The position numbers were made by a program, and so were the translations under genes. The notes under the pieces were generated by a model that saw nothing but the letters and a program-made list of their open reading frames with translations, was not told where the DNA came from and did not search any database. From positions 1 to 64,000 of the forward strand of contig MWDM01000001.1 of assembly GCA_002070565.1 (NCBI GenBank): 64,000 bases of DNA, read 5' to 3'. This document shows positions 26,558-36,100 of this stretch, in pieces; the first letter of the stretch is position 1, and each line of letters opens with the position of its first letter. The stretch is from Bacteroidetes bacterium ADurb.Bin139 (GTDB lineage: Bacteria; Bacteroidota; Bacteroidia; Bacteroidales; UBA932).

Positions 26558-28829
26558 TGTATAAAGGTTTTATCAATTCTTCCCGGGTGGCTGGCAGGGA
26601 GAGCATTTTCCCTCTGGCATCGCAAAGAGCAAGCCACACTGAAAGGGCATATATAAGCGGAGGTTCACCTATGGCTCTGGAATTATGTATATTACGCGGT
26701 TCCGGGTTTCCCGGGAATAAACGTATATGAAAATGTTCGGGGAGTTCATAAATCCCGGGGATCTTGTAATTATCCAGGGAATTGGTAAGCAGTTGTCCTT
26801 TTTCATTTGTAATAAGCTTTTCCAGGGTACACCACCCCATTCCCTGTATGAATGCGCCGTGGATCTGCCCCAGGTCAATTCCCTGGTCTATGGATTCTCC
26901 GCAATCGTGAAGGATCCATACATCGGGGACCCTGAATTCACCGGTCAGCAGGTTCAATTCCACCATGGTAACAGCGCACCCCATCACATAGTACCAGTAA
27001 GGACGGCCCTCCATGGTTTCCAGTTCAAACCCTATTCCTTCTCTTTTATAGAAACCCTTTTCACTCAAAGATTCAAGGGACATATAGGCATTTAGTGCCA
27101 ATTCATTGAAAGTAACTCTTTTGCCCACTTCTTTACAGGTAATGGCGTTGTTTTTCCACTCCAGTTTGCCTTTTTCCAATCCCATCATTTCCAGCGCTAT
27201 AGGATGAAGGCGTTTTTTGAGTTTATCACAGGCATCTTTCAGCGCAGAGCCCGCAAAATCACTTCCGGTAGACGCGGCCGTGGACGTTGTATTGGGAATG
27301 ACAGCGGTGGATGTATCACTTATCCGGATATTTTCAATGGAAACGCCCAGTTCCCTTGATACCACGGTTCTTGATTTATCGTAAAGACCCTGACCCATTT
27401 CTGTGCCCGGAATGTGAATAAGCACAGACCCGTCCCGGTATATGTTGATGAGCGCCCCTGCCTGGTTCAGGAAACTTTCATTGAAAGAAATGCCAAATTT
27501 ACCGGGAACCAATGCCAGACCGCGTCTGATAGAAACGTTTTTTCGGTTGAAGGCTTTGATCTGTTTTCGCAAATCGTTGTATTGGCTCATTTCAAGCATC
27601 CGGCGATGTGCTGTACGCAGGATGTTGTTTTCCACCAGCATATTACACGGTGTTGTGTTGTTTTTCTTTATGCCATAATAGTTTTGCCACCGTACCACCG
27701 CCGGATCCTTTCCCAGGGCTCCGGCTATTTGCGTTACAATGGATTCTATGATGGAAAAGGCCTGGGGCACCCCAAAGCCCCTGAAGGCCGTGTTGCTGGG
27801 TTTATTTGTCTTGCAGGGATAGTAAACCACATTCAGGTTGGGGATGAAATAAGCCCCGTCAATGTGGAACAGGCTGTGATGAAGAACGGCATAGGAAACA
27901 TCGGTACACCATCCGCAGTCAAAAGCCACGGAAAGGTCGATGGCAAGGATCTTGCCCAGGTGATCAAAACCAACATCCCAGGTGGCTTTGAAGGGATGCC
28001 TCTTCCCCGAGATACGGAAATCCTGGTCCCTTTCCAGGATCAGAAGGATAGGTTTGTTTGTTTTCCAGGCCAGCAGCGAAGACCAGGCCACCGACCAGTT
28101 GGCCTGTGCCTGTTTTCCTCCAAAACCTCCACCAATGCAGCCTGCCTCTACTTCTATGTCCGAGGCCCTGAGCTGGAGCAATGAGGCCGCAAAACGCTGG
28201 TTGTCTGATGGGTTCTGTGTAGATGCGCGGATAAAGAATCCTCCCTGGTGCCGCGGAACGGCATAAGCCGAGTGGGGCTCAAAATAGTAATGCTCCTGAC
28301 CCCCGGCCTGTAGCGACCCTTTTTCCCTGAAAGGAACCTTCTCCATGGTTTCCGGGGTATTTCCCCTGATCAGATGCAGCGGTTCGAATAAAAAAAGCTT
28401 TTTCTCCAGGGATTCCTCAACCGAAAGTACAGGCGGCAAAACCTCCCATTTCCACTGTATGAGCAAGGCCGCCTTTTTTGCGTTCTCCAGGGTGTCGGCA
28501 GCCACCAGGCATACAACGTGTCCCAGATAACCGCAAATCCCGCCCACCGGGAGCAGGCAGGGTTCATCCTCTATGATGGGGGCCATCGTATTGGGACCCG
28601 GAATATCGCTTGCCGTAACCACCGCTGCAACACCGGGGAAAGCCAGTGCCGCACGTACGTCCAGTTCAAGCAGGCGTGCGTGGGCGTAGGGCGACGAAAC
28701 GGCATAACCCCTGAGCGTTCCTTCATAAAGCTCCAGATCGGGAATGTAGCGGGTCTGACCCGCCAGATGTGCCGCTTCTCTGTATTGTGTAAATTTATCT
28801 TCCGTCATGTTCCCCGTTATATGATTCAT
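26547..28829 (-). CDS. xdhB: Xanthine dehydrogenase, molybdopterin-binding large subunit
   Basis: 760 residues of the XDH branch of molybdenum hydroxylases. Family markers are GGQEHYYFEPHSAYAVP, GCIGGGFGGKQAQ, KTNKPSNTAFRGFGVPQ (holding the Arg equivalent to bovine R880) and the catalytic Glu in AIGEPPLIYALSVWLAL (bovine E1261 equivalent). The likely reaction is hypoxanthine to xanthine to urate, or hydroxylation of a related heterocycle. The start overlaps the FAD/Fe-S subunit gene by 35 nt; an alternative ATG at 28808 would reduce this to 14 nt. Mo-cofactor and maturation genes are not in the window. Confidence 0.92.
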   Translation of the reverse strand: MNHITGNMTEDKFTQYREAAHLAGQTRYIPDLELYEGTLRGYAVSSPYAHARLLELDVRAALAFPGVAAVVTASDIPGPNTMAPIIEDEPCLLPVGGICGYLGHVVCLVAADTLENAKKAALLIQWKWEVLPPVLSVEESLEKKLFLFEPLHLIRGNTPETMEKVPFREKGSLQAGGQEHYYFEPHSAYAVPRHQGGFFIRASTQNPSDNQRFAASLLQLRASDIEVEAGCIGGGFGGKQAQANWSVAWSSLLAWKTNKPILLILERDQDFRISGKRHPFKATWDVGFDHLGKILAIDLSVAFDCGWCTDVSYAVLHHSLFHIDGAYFIPNLNVVYYPCKTNKPSNTAFRGFGVPQAFSIIESIVTQIAGALGKDPAVVRWQNYYGIKKNNTTPCNMLVENNILRTAHRRMLEMSQYNDLRKQIKAFNRKNVSIRRGLALVPGKFGISFNESFLNQAGALINIYRDGSVLIHIPGTEMGQGLYDKSRTVVSRELGVSIENIRISDTSTAVIPNTTSTAASTGSDFAGSALKDACDKLKKRLHPIALEMMGLEKGKLEWKNNAITCKEVGKRVTFNELALNAYMSLESLSEKGFYKREGIGFELETMEGRPYWYYVMGCAVTMVELNLLTGEFRVPDVWILHDCGESIDQGIDLGQIHGAFIQGMGWCTLEKLITNEKGQLLTNSLDNYKIPGIYELPEHFHIRLFPGNPEPRNIHNSRAIGEPPLIYALSVWLALCDARGKMLSLPATREELIKPLYNEK

Positions 28830-30210
28830 AAAGAAGGATCAGCATATTTTTTGCCACATCCATCCGGTATGCGGCACTTCCCCGTACATCGGAAATGGGG
28901 GAAAAGTCTTTTTCAAGCCAGGCCGAGGCTTTCTGGCAATTGGCCCGGGAAAACACCTTCCCTTTGAGAAAACGCTCTGTGTGCAGGGCACGTGCCGGAA
29001 CGGCCGCCATGCCGCCGTAAGCCAGACGTACCGATTTGCATGTTTTTCCCTCCACCCGGACAGAGGCTGCAAAAGAAACAGAACTGATGTCCATGTTTTT
29101 GCGCCTTGACTGCTTATGGGCAAAATGATACGTTTTTTCTGCGGGGATGGGAAATTCCACGGCAAGCAATACTTCATCTGACCTCAGGTCGACCGTACGG
29201 TATCCGGTGGTGAAAAGGTCTGCCTTTATGCTACGTGTCCCACGTGGCCCGCAGACCACACAAACAGCGTCATGTGCAAGGCACAGCGGCATGGTGTCCC
29301 CGACAGGAGACCCGTCGGCTATGTTGCCTCCGATCGACGCCTGGTTCCGGACCTGTAAAGAAGCAAAGGAATCCAGGTATGTTATCATGTAAGGAAAGTG
29401 CGGTCCCATTTGCTCTTTCATGGTTTCAAAACTGCAACCCGCCCCCAGGGAAATAGCGGAGTCTGATACGTGCACCCGCAATAATTCACGTATCCGGGAA
29501 ATATCAATGACCGGGCCTTTGTAGTCCATGCAGGAGCCTGTAAAGCCCGAGGCAATGCGCGCCCCGGGATATTTATTTCTGGCCGCATATAAATCTTCCA
29601 GGGTAAGGGGGAGCAGGTATGCACTGTTTCCCTGCACAAAAACATGCATCCTGTTTTCTGTCTCTGGAAAATCCAGGGGCTCTTCCCTTCCGGCCTTAAT
29701 ACCGGAGTTGCTGTCCAGCGAAATCATGGCATCCACAATGGATTGATAACCGGTACAACGGCAGAGGTTTCCCGATAAAGAACGCCTGATCTGCTCCTGG
29801 TTCATGGGAAGGCGGTTTTTCAAATGGATATAGGAAGACAATACCATTCCCGGTGAGCAGACACCACACTGGCTTGCCCTTTCCCGTAAAAAAGCCTCCC
29901 TGATGGGAGCAGTATCCAGTAATTGTTGCGGGGCTTCTATGGTAAGCAAATGTTTTCCGTGAAGCCGGGGAAGCCGCATGAGGCAGGAATCGGCCGAAAC
30001 CCTTTTTTCAGACCCCGTAACTTCATCCGCGTGGGCGACGACCACCGTGCAGGCTCCGCAATCTCCCGCCCCGCACACCTCTTTTGTCCCCGTCAATTTT
30101 TCATACTGGCGCAGGTAATGGAGGACAGAGCAGGAAAGTGGCGGGCTTTCCGGTTGGGAAAAATCAATTTCCCGGGGTTTTCCATTCAGATAAAAGCGAA
30201 GTAAATCCAT
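28795..30210 (-). CDS. xdhA: Xanthine dehydrogenase, FAD/2Fe-2S small subunit
   Basis: 471 residues. The N-terminal plant-type 2Fe-2S domain has CGAGDCGAC (Cys46, 51, 54). The second 2Fe-2S domain has CGVCSPGM and LCRCTGYQ (about 115-155). The FAD-binding domain follows (about 190-360; QASIGGNIADGSPVGDTMP) with a C-terminal FAD-domain tail. It passes electrons from the Mo site to NAD+ or another acceptor. The fused Fe-S/FAD arrangement is that of bacterial XdhA. It begins 10 nt after the GH20 stop, which places it in the same operon as cell-wall sugar hydrolases. Confidence 0.93.
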   Translation of the reverse strand: MDLLRFYLNGKPREIDFSQPESPPLSCSVLHYLRQYEKLTGTKEVCGAGDCGACTVVVAHADEVTGSEKRVSADSCLMRLPRLHGKHLLTIEAPQQLLDTAPIREAFLRERASQCGVCSPGMVLSSYIHLKNRLPMNQEQIRRSLSGNLCRCTGYQSIVDAMISLDSNSGIKAGREEPLDFPETENRMHVFVQGNSAYLLPLTLEDLYAARNKYPGARIASGFTGSCMDYKGPVIDISRIRELLRVHVSDSAISLGAGCSFETMKEQMGPHFPYMITYLDSFASLQVRNQASIGGNIADGSPVGDTMPLCLAHDAVCVVCGPRGTRSIKADLFTTGYRTVDLRSDEVLLAVEFPIPAEKTYHFAHKQSRRKNMDISSVSFAASVRVEGKTCKSVRLAYGGMAAVPARALHTERFLKGKVFSRANCQKASAWLEKDFSPISDVRGSAAYRMDVAKNMLILLYESYNGEHDGR

Positions 30211-30220
30211 AAACGGTCTG

Positions 30221-32431
30221 TTATTTTTCTATCCAGAGATCCTGCAAATAAAAAGTCAGGGGATCATTACCCTTCTCTATAACAAGGCGGACCGATAACA
30301 CAGGTGAATCGGGGACAAAACGGCATCCGCCGTTTTCCCAGGCACAGGCAGCGCGTTTGAAGTCAACCCCGTTGGAAGAATATTCCACGTGGGCAAAATC
30401 AACCATGTCAATATCTACACCGGGCAAACCGGTGCGGACCAGTATACCGGGTGTATGAACCGGTTGTTCAAAGGCAAACTGAAGGTATTGTCCTTCCTGC
30501 AGCGGGCCAAAGCATTGCACATAAGTAGAAGGGTTGTTGTCGCCCAGGTTTGAAAGGGGTGTCCTCCTGTTAATTTCCAGGTTCCCGGTGACACGGGTAA
30601 CGGGTTTCTGGTTGCGGTCATAGGGCAGATGTGCCTGGACCACAATGCTCCGGACATGGTCCCTGAAAAAAGCCGCAAAGCGATAAGGTTCAGGATGATC
30701 TGTTTTAATGGGAGATGTATACAAAGACGAGCGGGAGCAGGGATCGGACCCGTCGCTGGTATAACGCATGACCATCCACGGATATTCATTTTCTGCCACT
30801 ATGTATCCGTTCATGTAACCAGCGCGCGGGGGCGGGACACGAAAACGGATGCCCATGAAATACAAACGGTCAAAATGTGTAAGGGAAAGACGGGTATTGA
30901 AATCTTCCCAGTCTTTTTTTGCCAGGGGACTCCACGCTACCTCGGCAAGGGCACAAAGCCGCGGATACACCTGGTATTCTGCGATGCGCTCCGGCCTGTC
31001 CATCAATTCGGACCACAACCCTCCCTGGATGCCAAGAATCAGCTCTTCCCGGGCAGGGTCAATTCCCGCCATCAGGACGGGGTCAAATGAATACACTTTC
31101 TCCACATTGGTGATAGAGGCCCATGTCATGCCGCGTTCTGCCGGGGTGTGTTTCATGTCAATGTAACAATGCGAGGCAGGCTGGGCAATGACCCGGTAAC
31201 CCCCGTTAACGGCCTGGGTGATCTTTTCAATGGACTTCCAGGCATGTACAACGGTTTTTTCCCGATCCAGGTTATCACCGTCCATGATATCATCCCACCC
31301 CACCAGTGTTTTTTCGTATTTATTGAGGATTCCCTGCATACGCTCTGCAAAGTAGGCCTGCATGCCGGCAGGATCTTCCATATGGTGCTTGTGCATGTAC
31401 GCTGTGCAGCGTGTACAGCTGGCCCACTGGCTGGTGACCACTTCGTCCCCTCCAATGTGAAAATACCGGGAAGGAAAGAGCGCGGCCATTTCACGAACAA
31501 TATCATCCAGCATCTGGTAATTTTTTTCATACGAAGCGCACCAGACATTGTTGCTGGTCCCCTGGATGCTCAGTTCCACCTCTTCTGTCAGGTCGCAGAG
31601 GATGTCGGGATAGCTTGCAATAGCGGCTTTAGAGTGCCCCGGAAGGTCAATTTCGGGGATGATCTCTATATGGCGTTCTGCAGCATAGGCCACGATCTGA
31701 CGGATTTCCTGCTGGGTATAAAAGCCGCCGTACTTTTCTCCCGCATGGCCGTAGGTTGTGGGCAGAACCTGGCCCGGACCGCGCCAGGCTCCTTTTTGGG
31801 TCAGAAAAGGATATTTTTTTATTTCAACACGCCAGCCGTTATCATCGGAAAGGTGCCAGTGAAAAACGTTCAGCTTGTGCCTGGACATCCAGTCAATGAA
31901 ACGTTTGACGTATTCAACCGTATAGAACTGACGGCTTACATCCAGCATCATGCCGCGATGCGAAAATCTGGGGTAGTCCCTGATCTGAACGCAGGGAATT
32001 TTAACCTGAAGGGCGGGCAGGTATTGATCCGGTTGGTAGACAGGTTGGTATACATTGGCAGGAAACAACTGCAGGAGTGTTTGCGTACCGTAGAAAAAAC
32101 CTGCAGCATCGCCGGCTCCGATCTCTGTAAAGTCTTTTGTTACAAGTAATGTGTAACCCTCGGGGGGCAGGGATTGGTCATAAGAAAAAACGAGGGCGTT
32201 GGACAAGGGGCGGGTTTTCACGTTTCTGATGACAATTCCCGTGGATGGTTCTATGGTTTCCCTGAACAGGGCGGCTGCTTCCCGGGCCAAAGGCAGGGCT
32301 GCTTCCTGAAAGAAGAGGGAAGTCTGCCCGTTGAAGAGGAAAAAGCCATCCTGGGGAATTGTTTCTACAGGGGCCGGGATCAAATGGAGCAAGGAGGTCA
32401 TAAACAAAGCGAGTAAAGTATTCATAGTCAC
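30221..32431 (-). CDS. Beta-N-acetylhexosaminidase, GH20, exported
   Basis: 736 residues with a signal peptide (LLALFMTSLLHLIPAPV). An N-terminal GH20b domain is followed by the catalytic barrel with the Asp-Glu pair in HIGGDE (residues 325-330), used for substrate-assisted removal of terminal GlcNAc/GalNAc. After the barrel come a chitobiase-like domain (MRYTSDGSDP) and a C-terminal discoidin/F5-8-like carbohydrate-binding module (about 610-736). The ATG overlaps the DUF4251 stop by 4 nt (ATGA); a second in-frame ATG lies 6 nt later. With NamZ upstream it could strip GlcNAc from muropeptides or host glycans. Confidence 0.93.
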   Translation of the reverse strand: MTMNTLLALFMTSLLHLIPAPVETIPQDGFFLFNGQTSLFFQEAALPLAREAAALFRETIEPSTGIVIRNVKTRPLSNALVFSYDQSLPPEGYTLLVTKDFTEIGAGDAAGFFYGTQTLLQLFPANVYQPVYQPDQYLPALQVKIPCVQIRDYPRFSHRGMMLDVSRQFYTVEYVKRFIDWMSRHKLNVFHWHLSDDNGWRVEIKKYPFLTQKGAWRGPGQVLPTTYGHAGEKYGGFYTQQEIRQIVAYAAERHIEIIPEIDLPGHSKAAIASYPDILCDLTEEVELSIQGTSNNVWCASYEKNYQMLDDIVREMAALFPSRYFHIGGDEVVTSQWASCTRCTAYMHKHHMEDPAGMQAYFAERMQGILNKYEKTLVGWDDIMDGDNLDREKTVVHAWKSIEKITQAVNGGYRVIAQPASHCYIDMKHTPAERGMTWASITNVEKVYSFDPVLMAGIDPAREELILGIQGGLWSELMDRPERIAEYQVYPRLCALAEVAWSPLAKKDWEDFNTRLSLTHFDRLYFMGIRFRVPPPRAGYMNGYIVAENEYPWMVMRYTSDGSDPCSRSSLYTSPIKTDHPEPYRFAAFFRDHVRSIVVQAHLPYDRNQKPVTRVTGNLEINRRTPLSNLGDNNPSTYVQCFGPLQEGQYLQFAFEQPVHTPGILVRTGLPGVDIDMVDFAHVEYSSNGVDFKRAACAWENGGCRFVPDSPVLSVRLVIEKGNDPLTFYLQDLWIEK

Positions 32432-32895
32432 ATTTTCAAATTTCCCAGGTAAGTAATACTTTGCCGGGTACTGCTGTTAATAGAAAGGGTTGCCATTCCG
32501 CTCAAAGTGATTTTCAGATAGAATGTAATGTTTTCGTTGGTTTCTGTTTTGGATGTAAAGACAATGGTGTACCCTTTCCGTTCGTTAAACGATGTCTGGG
32601 TTTGAACTTCCGCATTTTCCAGTTCTATGGCCAGTTTGCGGGGATCGGCCGGAGCGGTGTGGGACCGCCCGAAATACGGCAGGTAAGCAGACACGCGGGT
32701 GCTGTCAAACCTCATTTCATAATATGGGGAAAGCATCACGGACCTTCCTGTGGCGGGATTGGCCCTGTCAAAGAGGATCACAAATTGTCCGCTTTCCACA
32801 ATGGATTTGACCTGCTCTTCTTTTTTGTCCTGACCGTATGTGGTGCCAGGCAACAGCAGCAGCAGGCATAAAGAAAGAATTAAGCTGGTTTTCAT
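32428..32895 (-). CDS. DUF4251 family exported protein
   Basis: 155 residues with a signal peptide (LILSLCLLLLLPGTTYGQ) and a beta-rich body. Residues such as MLSPYYEMRFDSTRVSAYLPYFGRS and FTFYLKI-like ITFYLKITLSGMATL match the Bacteroidota DUF4251 family, whose function is unknown. The body ends in SINSSTRQSITYLG. It is sandwiched between namZ (2-nt gap) and GH20 (4-nt overlap), suggesting a periplasmic accessory protein made together with the glycosidases. Confidence 0.82.
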   Translation of the reverse strand: MKTSLILSLCLLLLLPGTTYGQDKKEEQVKSIVESGQFVILFDRANPATGRSVMLSPYYEMRFDSTRVSAYLPYFGRSHTAPADPRKLAIELENAEVQTQTSFNERKGYTIVFTSKTETNENITFYLKITLSGMATLSINSSTRQSITYLGNLKM

Positions 32896-32897
32896 GA

Positions 32898-34088
32898 TTA
32901 TTGGGGATAGATCAGGTATTGGTTGCGTTTCACCTTAAAATCCTCCAGCTGATCAGCCCAGAGGGCTGCGATTTGATCGGCAGTCTTTCCCTGGAGGATC
33001 ATGGGGCGGACATAGTCCACACCAACAAGCTTTTCAAAATACGAGGTAAAGAATTCATCACCGATTTTTGCGTTTTCATTCAGGTTGCGGTATGCATCTA
33101 TCACGTATTGAAGGTCAAATCCCCTGGCACGGATCACTTCATCGGGAGGAGAGGTGCGAAGGTCTACCCCGTAACAAAGGACGTCCTTTTGAATTGGATT
33201 TCGTGCCCCGGGTACGGATTGGGGAGTAAAGGAAAAATCGTGGCCGGCCATTTGAGGGTGTCCGTATACCTGGAAGGGAAAATCGGTTCCACGCCCCAGG
33301 CTTACAGGAGTTGCCTCGAACAGGCAGATAGAGGGGTACAGGTAGATGGAGCGGTTGTTGGGCAGGTTGGGTGAGGGTTTTACCGGTAATTCATAAATGG
33401 TCCGGTGCGTATAATTAAGGCAGGGAATAACGGTCAGGGGTGCCTGCAGGCTGTCTTGAAGCCAGAATTCCCCATTGATCATACAGGCCAGTTCCCCCAG
33501 CGTCATGGCGTGTACCACAGGTATGGGAATTACCCCCACAAAAGAACGGTATTGCATGTCAAGTACAGGACCCGAGGCCATGTGACCGTTAGGGTTGGGC
33601 CGGTCCAGCACAAGCAGGGGAACGTTGTTCACCGCGCAGGCTTCCATCAGGTAATACAGGGAAGACAGGTAGGTATAAAAACGAAGTCCCACGTCCTGAA
33701 TATCAAAAATGGCAATATCAATTTGCTGCATCAGGCTGTCTGCGGGGACCGCACCGCGGCCATAAACCGATATGACGGGAATACCGGTTTTGGGATCAAT
33801 CTGGTGGTCAATCTGTGCGCCGGCGTCTTCATTACCCCTGAAACCATGCTCCGGGGCAAAAATCATTCTTATATCCACGCCCAGGGAGAGCAGGCTGTCT
33901 ACCAGGTGTTTGTCTTCTATAAGGGCTGTGTGGTTGGTAAGCAGCCCTACCCTTTTTCCTTTGAGCAGGGAAAGGTAAGCCTCTGTGTTTTCTGCGCCGG
34001 TGCGCAGCGAAGTATTTTCCTGTGGATTCACGCAGGAAGCCAGGGTTAGGGATAGTCCCAGAATTCCGATGTAAAGCAAGTGTTTCAT
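32898..34088 (-). CDS. namZ: Exo-beta-N-acetylmuramidase NamZ-like lipoprotein (DUF1343, GH171)
   Basis: 396 residues with a lipobox (TLASC, about Cys19). NamZ enzymes release terminal MurNAc from peptidoglycan fragments, as shown in Bacillus subtilis and Tannerella forsythia. The family signature is present: [61 protein letters not shown] and [27 protein letters not shown]. It is the first gene of the namZ-DUF4251-GH20-xdhAB cluster. A TAACTTCG box lies 4 nt before the ATG. Assignment to the family is strong; substrate specificity is inferred from relatives. Confidence 0.88.
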   Translation of the reverse strand: MKHLLYIGILGLSLTLASCVNPQENTSLRTGAENTEAYLSLLKGKRVGLLTNHTALIEDKHLVDSLLSLGVDIRMIFAPEHGFRGNEDAGAQIDHQIDPKTGIPVISVYGRGAVPADSLMQQIDIAIFDIQDVGLRFYTYLSSLYYLMEACAVNNVPLLVLDRPNPNGHMASGPVLDMQYRSFVGVIPIPVVHAMTLGELACMINGEFWLQDSLQAPLTVIPCLNYTHRTIYELPVKPSPNLPNNRSIYLYPSICLFEATPVSLGRGTDFPFQVYGHPQMAGHDFSFTPQSVPGARNPIQKDVLCYGVDLRTSPPDEVIRARGFDLQYVIDAYRNLNENAKIGDEFFTSYFEKLVGVDYVRPMILQGKTADQIAALWADQLEDFKVKRNQYLIYPQ

Positions 34089-34092
34089 GCAA

Positions 34093-34100
34093 CGAAGTTA
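34093..34100 (-). promoter_or_regulatory. Possible -7 promoter box for the namZ-xdh cluster
   Basis: TAACTTCG on the minus strand has one mismatch to TAnnTTTG and lies 4 nt before the namZ ATG. tRNA-Pro has the same TTCG variant. Confidence 0.35.
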
Positions 34101-34129
34101 TGAAAAAATTGCATCTCGGCATTGTTTTG

Positions 34130-34137
34130 TATTTTTG
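34130..34137 (+). promoter_or_regulatory. -7 promoter box for sdhAB
   Basis: TATTTTTG, a TAnnTTTG match, lies 18 nt before the sdhA ATG at 34156. It supports that start over an earlier in-frame codon at 34087. Confidence 0.55.
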
Positions 34138-34155
34138 TATGTCAAACCAATTATC

Positions 34156-36099
34156 ATGTCTGCGATCCTTGATGCAAAAATCCCGGAAGGTCCGCTGGAA
34201 CATAAATGGACACGCTGCAAAGAATCTCTGAAAGCGGTGTCTCCCGCTAACAGGGAAAAGATGCATATTATCGTGGTGGGAACGGGACTTGCAGGAGCCT
34301 CGGCAGCAGCGGCCCTGGGCGAACAGGGGTACCGCGTGAATGTGTTTTGCATGAGCGATTCTCCGCGCAGGGCACATTCGGTCTCGGCCCAGGGGGGGAT
34401 CAATGCGGCAAAGAATTACCGGAACGACAACGATTCGGTAGAACGACTCTTCATGGACACGTTGCGGGGCGGGGATTTCCGCTCCAGGGAGGCCAATGTG
34501 TACCGTCTTGCCCAGGTGAGTAACGCCATCATTGATCATTGCGTTGCCCTGGGGGTCCCCTTTGCCAGGGATTACGGCGGGTATCTGGACAACAGGTCTT
34601 TCGGCGGCTCACTTGTAAGCAGGACATTTTATGCCAGGGGACAGACAGGACAACAGCTCCTGCTGGCGGCCTATTCTTCGCTTAACAGGCAGGTGGCCCG
34701 GGGGAAGGTAACGGTCCATAGCCGGGAACAAATGATGGAGCTGGTGACAGAACATGGACGTGCCCGGGGGATCATCACCCGGGATATGGTCACAGGAAGG
34801 GTAACCGCCTACCCTGCCCATGCGGTGGTTCTTGCCTCGGGAGGATACGGAAATGTTTACTACCTTTCTACCAATGCCATGAATTCCAATGGCTCGGCCC
34901 TGGTACAATGCTGGAAAAAGGGAGCTCTCTTTGCCAATCCCGGTTTTGTCCAGATACATCCCACATGCATTCCGGTGCATGGCCAATACCAGTCCAAGCT
35001 AACACTGATGAGCGAATCGCTCCGAAACCACGGAAGAATATGGGTGCCTGCCAGAGAAGAAGACGTCAGGGCTTTGCGGGAAGGCAGGATCAGGCCATCG
35101 GCCATTGAGGAAGAGAATAGGGATTATTACCTGGAACGCAGGTATCCCGCCTACGGGAACCTGGTTCCCAGGGATGTGGCATCGCGGGCAGCCAGGGAAC
35201 GCTGTGACGCAGGCATGGGCGTGAGCAGGACCGGGCGTGCCGTCTATCTTGATTTAACCCAGGCCATAGAAAAGCACGGTAAGGCATTCATAGAAAGCCA
35301 ATACGGGAATTTGTTGCAAATGTATGAAAAGATTACGGGAGAAGACCCGTGGAAAGAACCCATGCAGATCTATCCCGCCATTCATTATACCATGGGCGGA
35401 TTGTGGGTAGATTACCATCTGATGACCACCGTGGAAGGCTTGTTTGCCATTGGAGAAGCAAATTTCAGTGATCACGGGGCAAACCGCCTGGGGGCCTCGG
35501 CGCTGATGCAAGGTCTTGCAGATGGTTTTTTTATCCTGCCTTATACACTTCCCGCCTACCTTGCCGACAAAACCGCCGAACCATGTCCCGATGCGGCATG
35601 GGATATATTCATGCAGGCAAGGGCGGCTGTGCGGGAACGCATAGAGCGGCTCATGGATTTAAAAGGCAGGGTGCCTGTTGATACGGTGCACCGCAGATTG
35701 GGCGACCTGATGTGGGAAGGGCTTGGGATTGAAAGGTCCGGGGAGGGATTGACCTCACTGATGCCCCAAATTGAATCTCTGGAGGAATATTTCTGGAATG
35801 AGGCCGGTATAACCGGCAACCACACAACAGTGAACCAGGAGCTGGAAAAAGCCATTCATCTTGAAGACTATTTTACATTAGCCCGGTTAATGCAAACAGA
35901 CGGATTGCACCGCAAGGAATCGTGCGGAGGTCATTTTCGTGTAGAAAGCCAGACAAACGAAGGAGAAACGCTGCGGGATGACAGCCGTTTCTCTTATGTG
36001 GCTGCCTGGGAATACCGGGGAGAAGGGAAAGCCCCGCTTCTGCATAAGGAACCTCTTGTATTCGATAATATTAAACTGACAGAACGAAAATATCGGTAA
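34156..36099 (+). CDS. sdhA: Succinate dehydrogenase/fumarate reductase flavoprotein subunit
   Basis: 647 residues. Interconverts succinate and fumarate; in anaerobic Bacteroidota it usually works as the fumarate reductase of the succinate pathway. The FAD-binding start is [20 protein letters not shown], the flavin-linking His is in [11 protein letters not shown], and active-site blocks are [14 protein letters not shown] and [29 protein letters not shown] completes the FAD domain. The start at MSAILDAK fits relatives and the promoter. The expected cytochrome b anchor gene (sdhC) is not upstream: the neighbour is divergent namZ. Confidence 0.95.
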   Translation: MSAILDAKIPEGPLEHKWTRCKESLKAVSPANREKMHIIVVGTGLAGASAAAALGEQGYRVNVFCMSDSPRRAHSVSAQGGINAAKNYRNDNDSVERLFMDTLRGGDFRSREANVYRLAQVSNAIIDHCVALGVPFARDYGGYLDNRSFGGSLVSRTFYARGQTGQQLLLAAYSSLNRQVARGKVTVHSREQMMELVTEHGRARGIITRDMVTGRVTAYPAHAVVLASGGYGNVYYLSTNAMNSNGSALVQCWKKGALFANPGFVQIHPTCIPVHGQYQSKLTLMSESLRNHGRIWVPAREEDVRALREGRIRPSAIEEENRDYYLERRYPAYGNLVPRDVASRAARERCDAGMGVSRTGRAVYLDLTQAIEKHGKAFIESQYGNLLQMYEKITGEDPWKEPMQIYPAIHYTMGGLWVDYHLMTTVEGLFAIGEANFSDHGANRLGASALMQGLADGFFILPYTLPAYLADKTAEPCPDAAWDIFMQARAAVRERIERLMDLKGRVPVDTVHRRLGDLMWEGLGIERSGEGLTSLMPQIESLEEYFWNEAGITGNHTTVNQELEKAIHLEDYFTLARLMQTDGLHRKESCGGHFRVESQTNEGETLRDDSRFSYVAAWEYRGEGKAPLLHKEPLVFDNIKLTERKYR

Positions 36100-36100
36100 C

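Noticed and set aside
27414-28184. Plus-strand open frame of 256 codons
   Set aside because: Antisense to the xanthine dehydrogenase large subunit.
31148-32149. Plus-strand open frame of 333 codons
   Set aside because: Antisense to the GH20 catalytic domain, whose motifs are clear.
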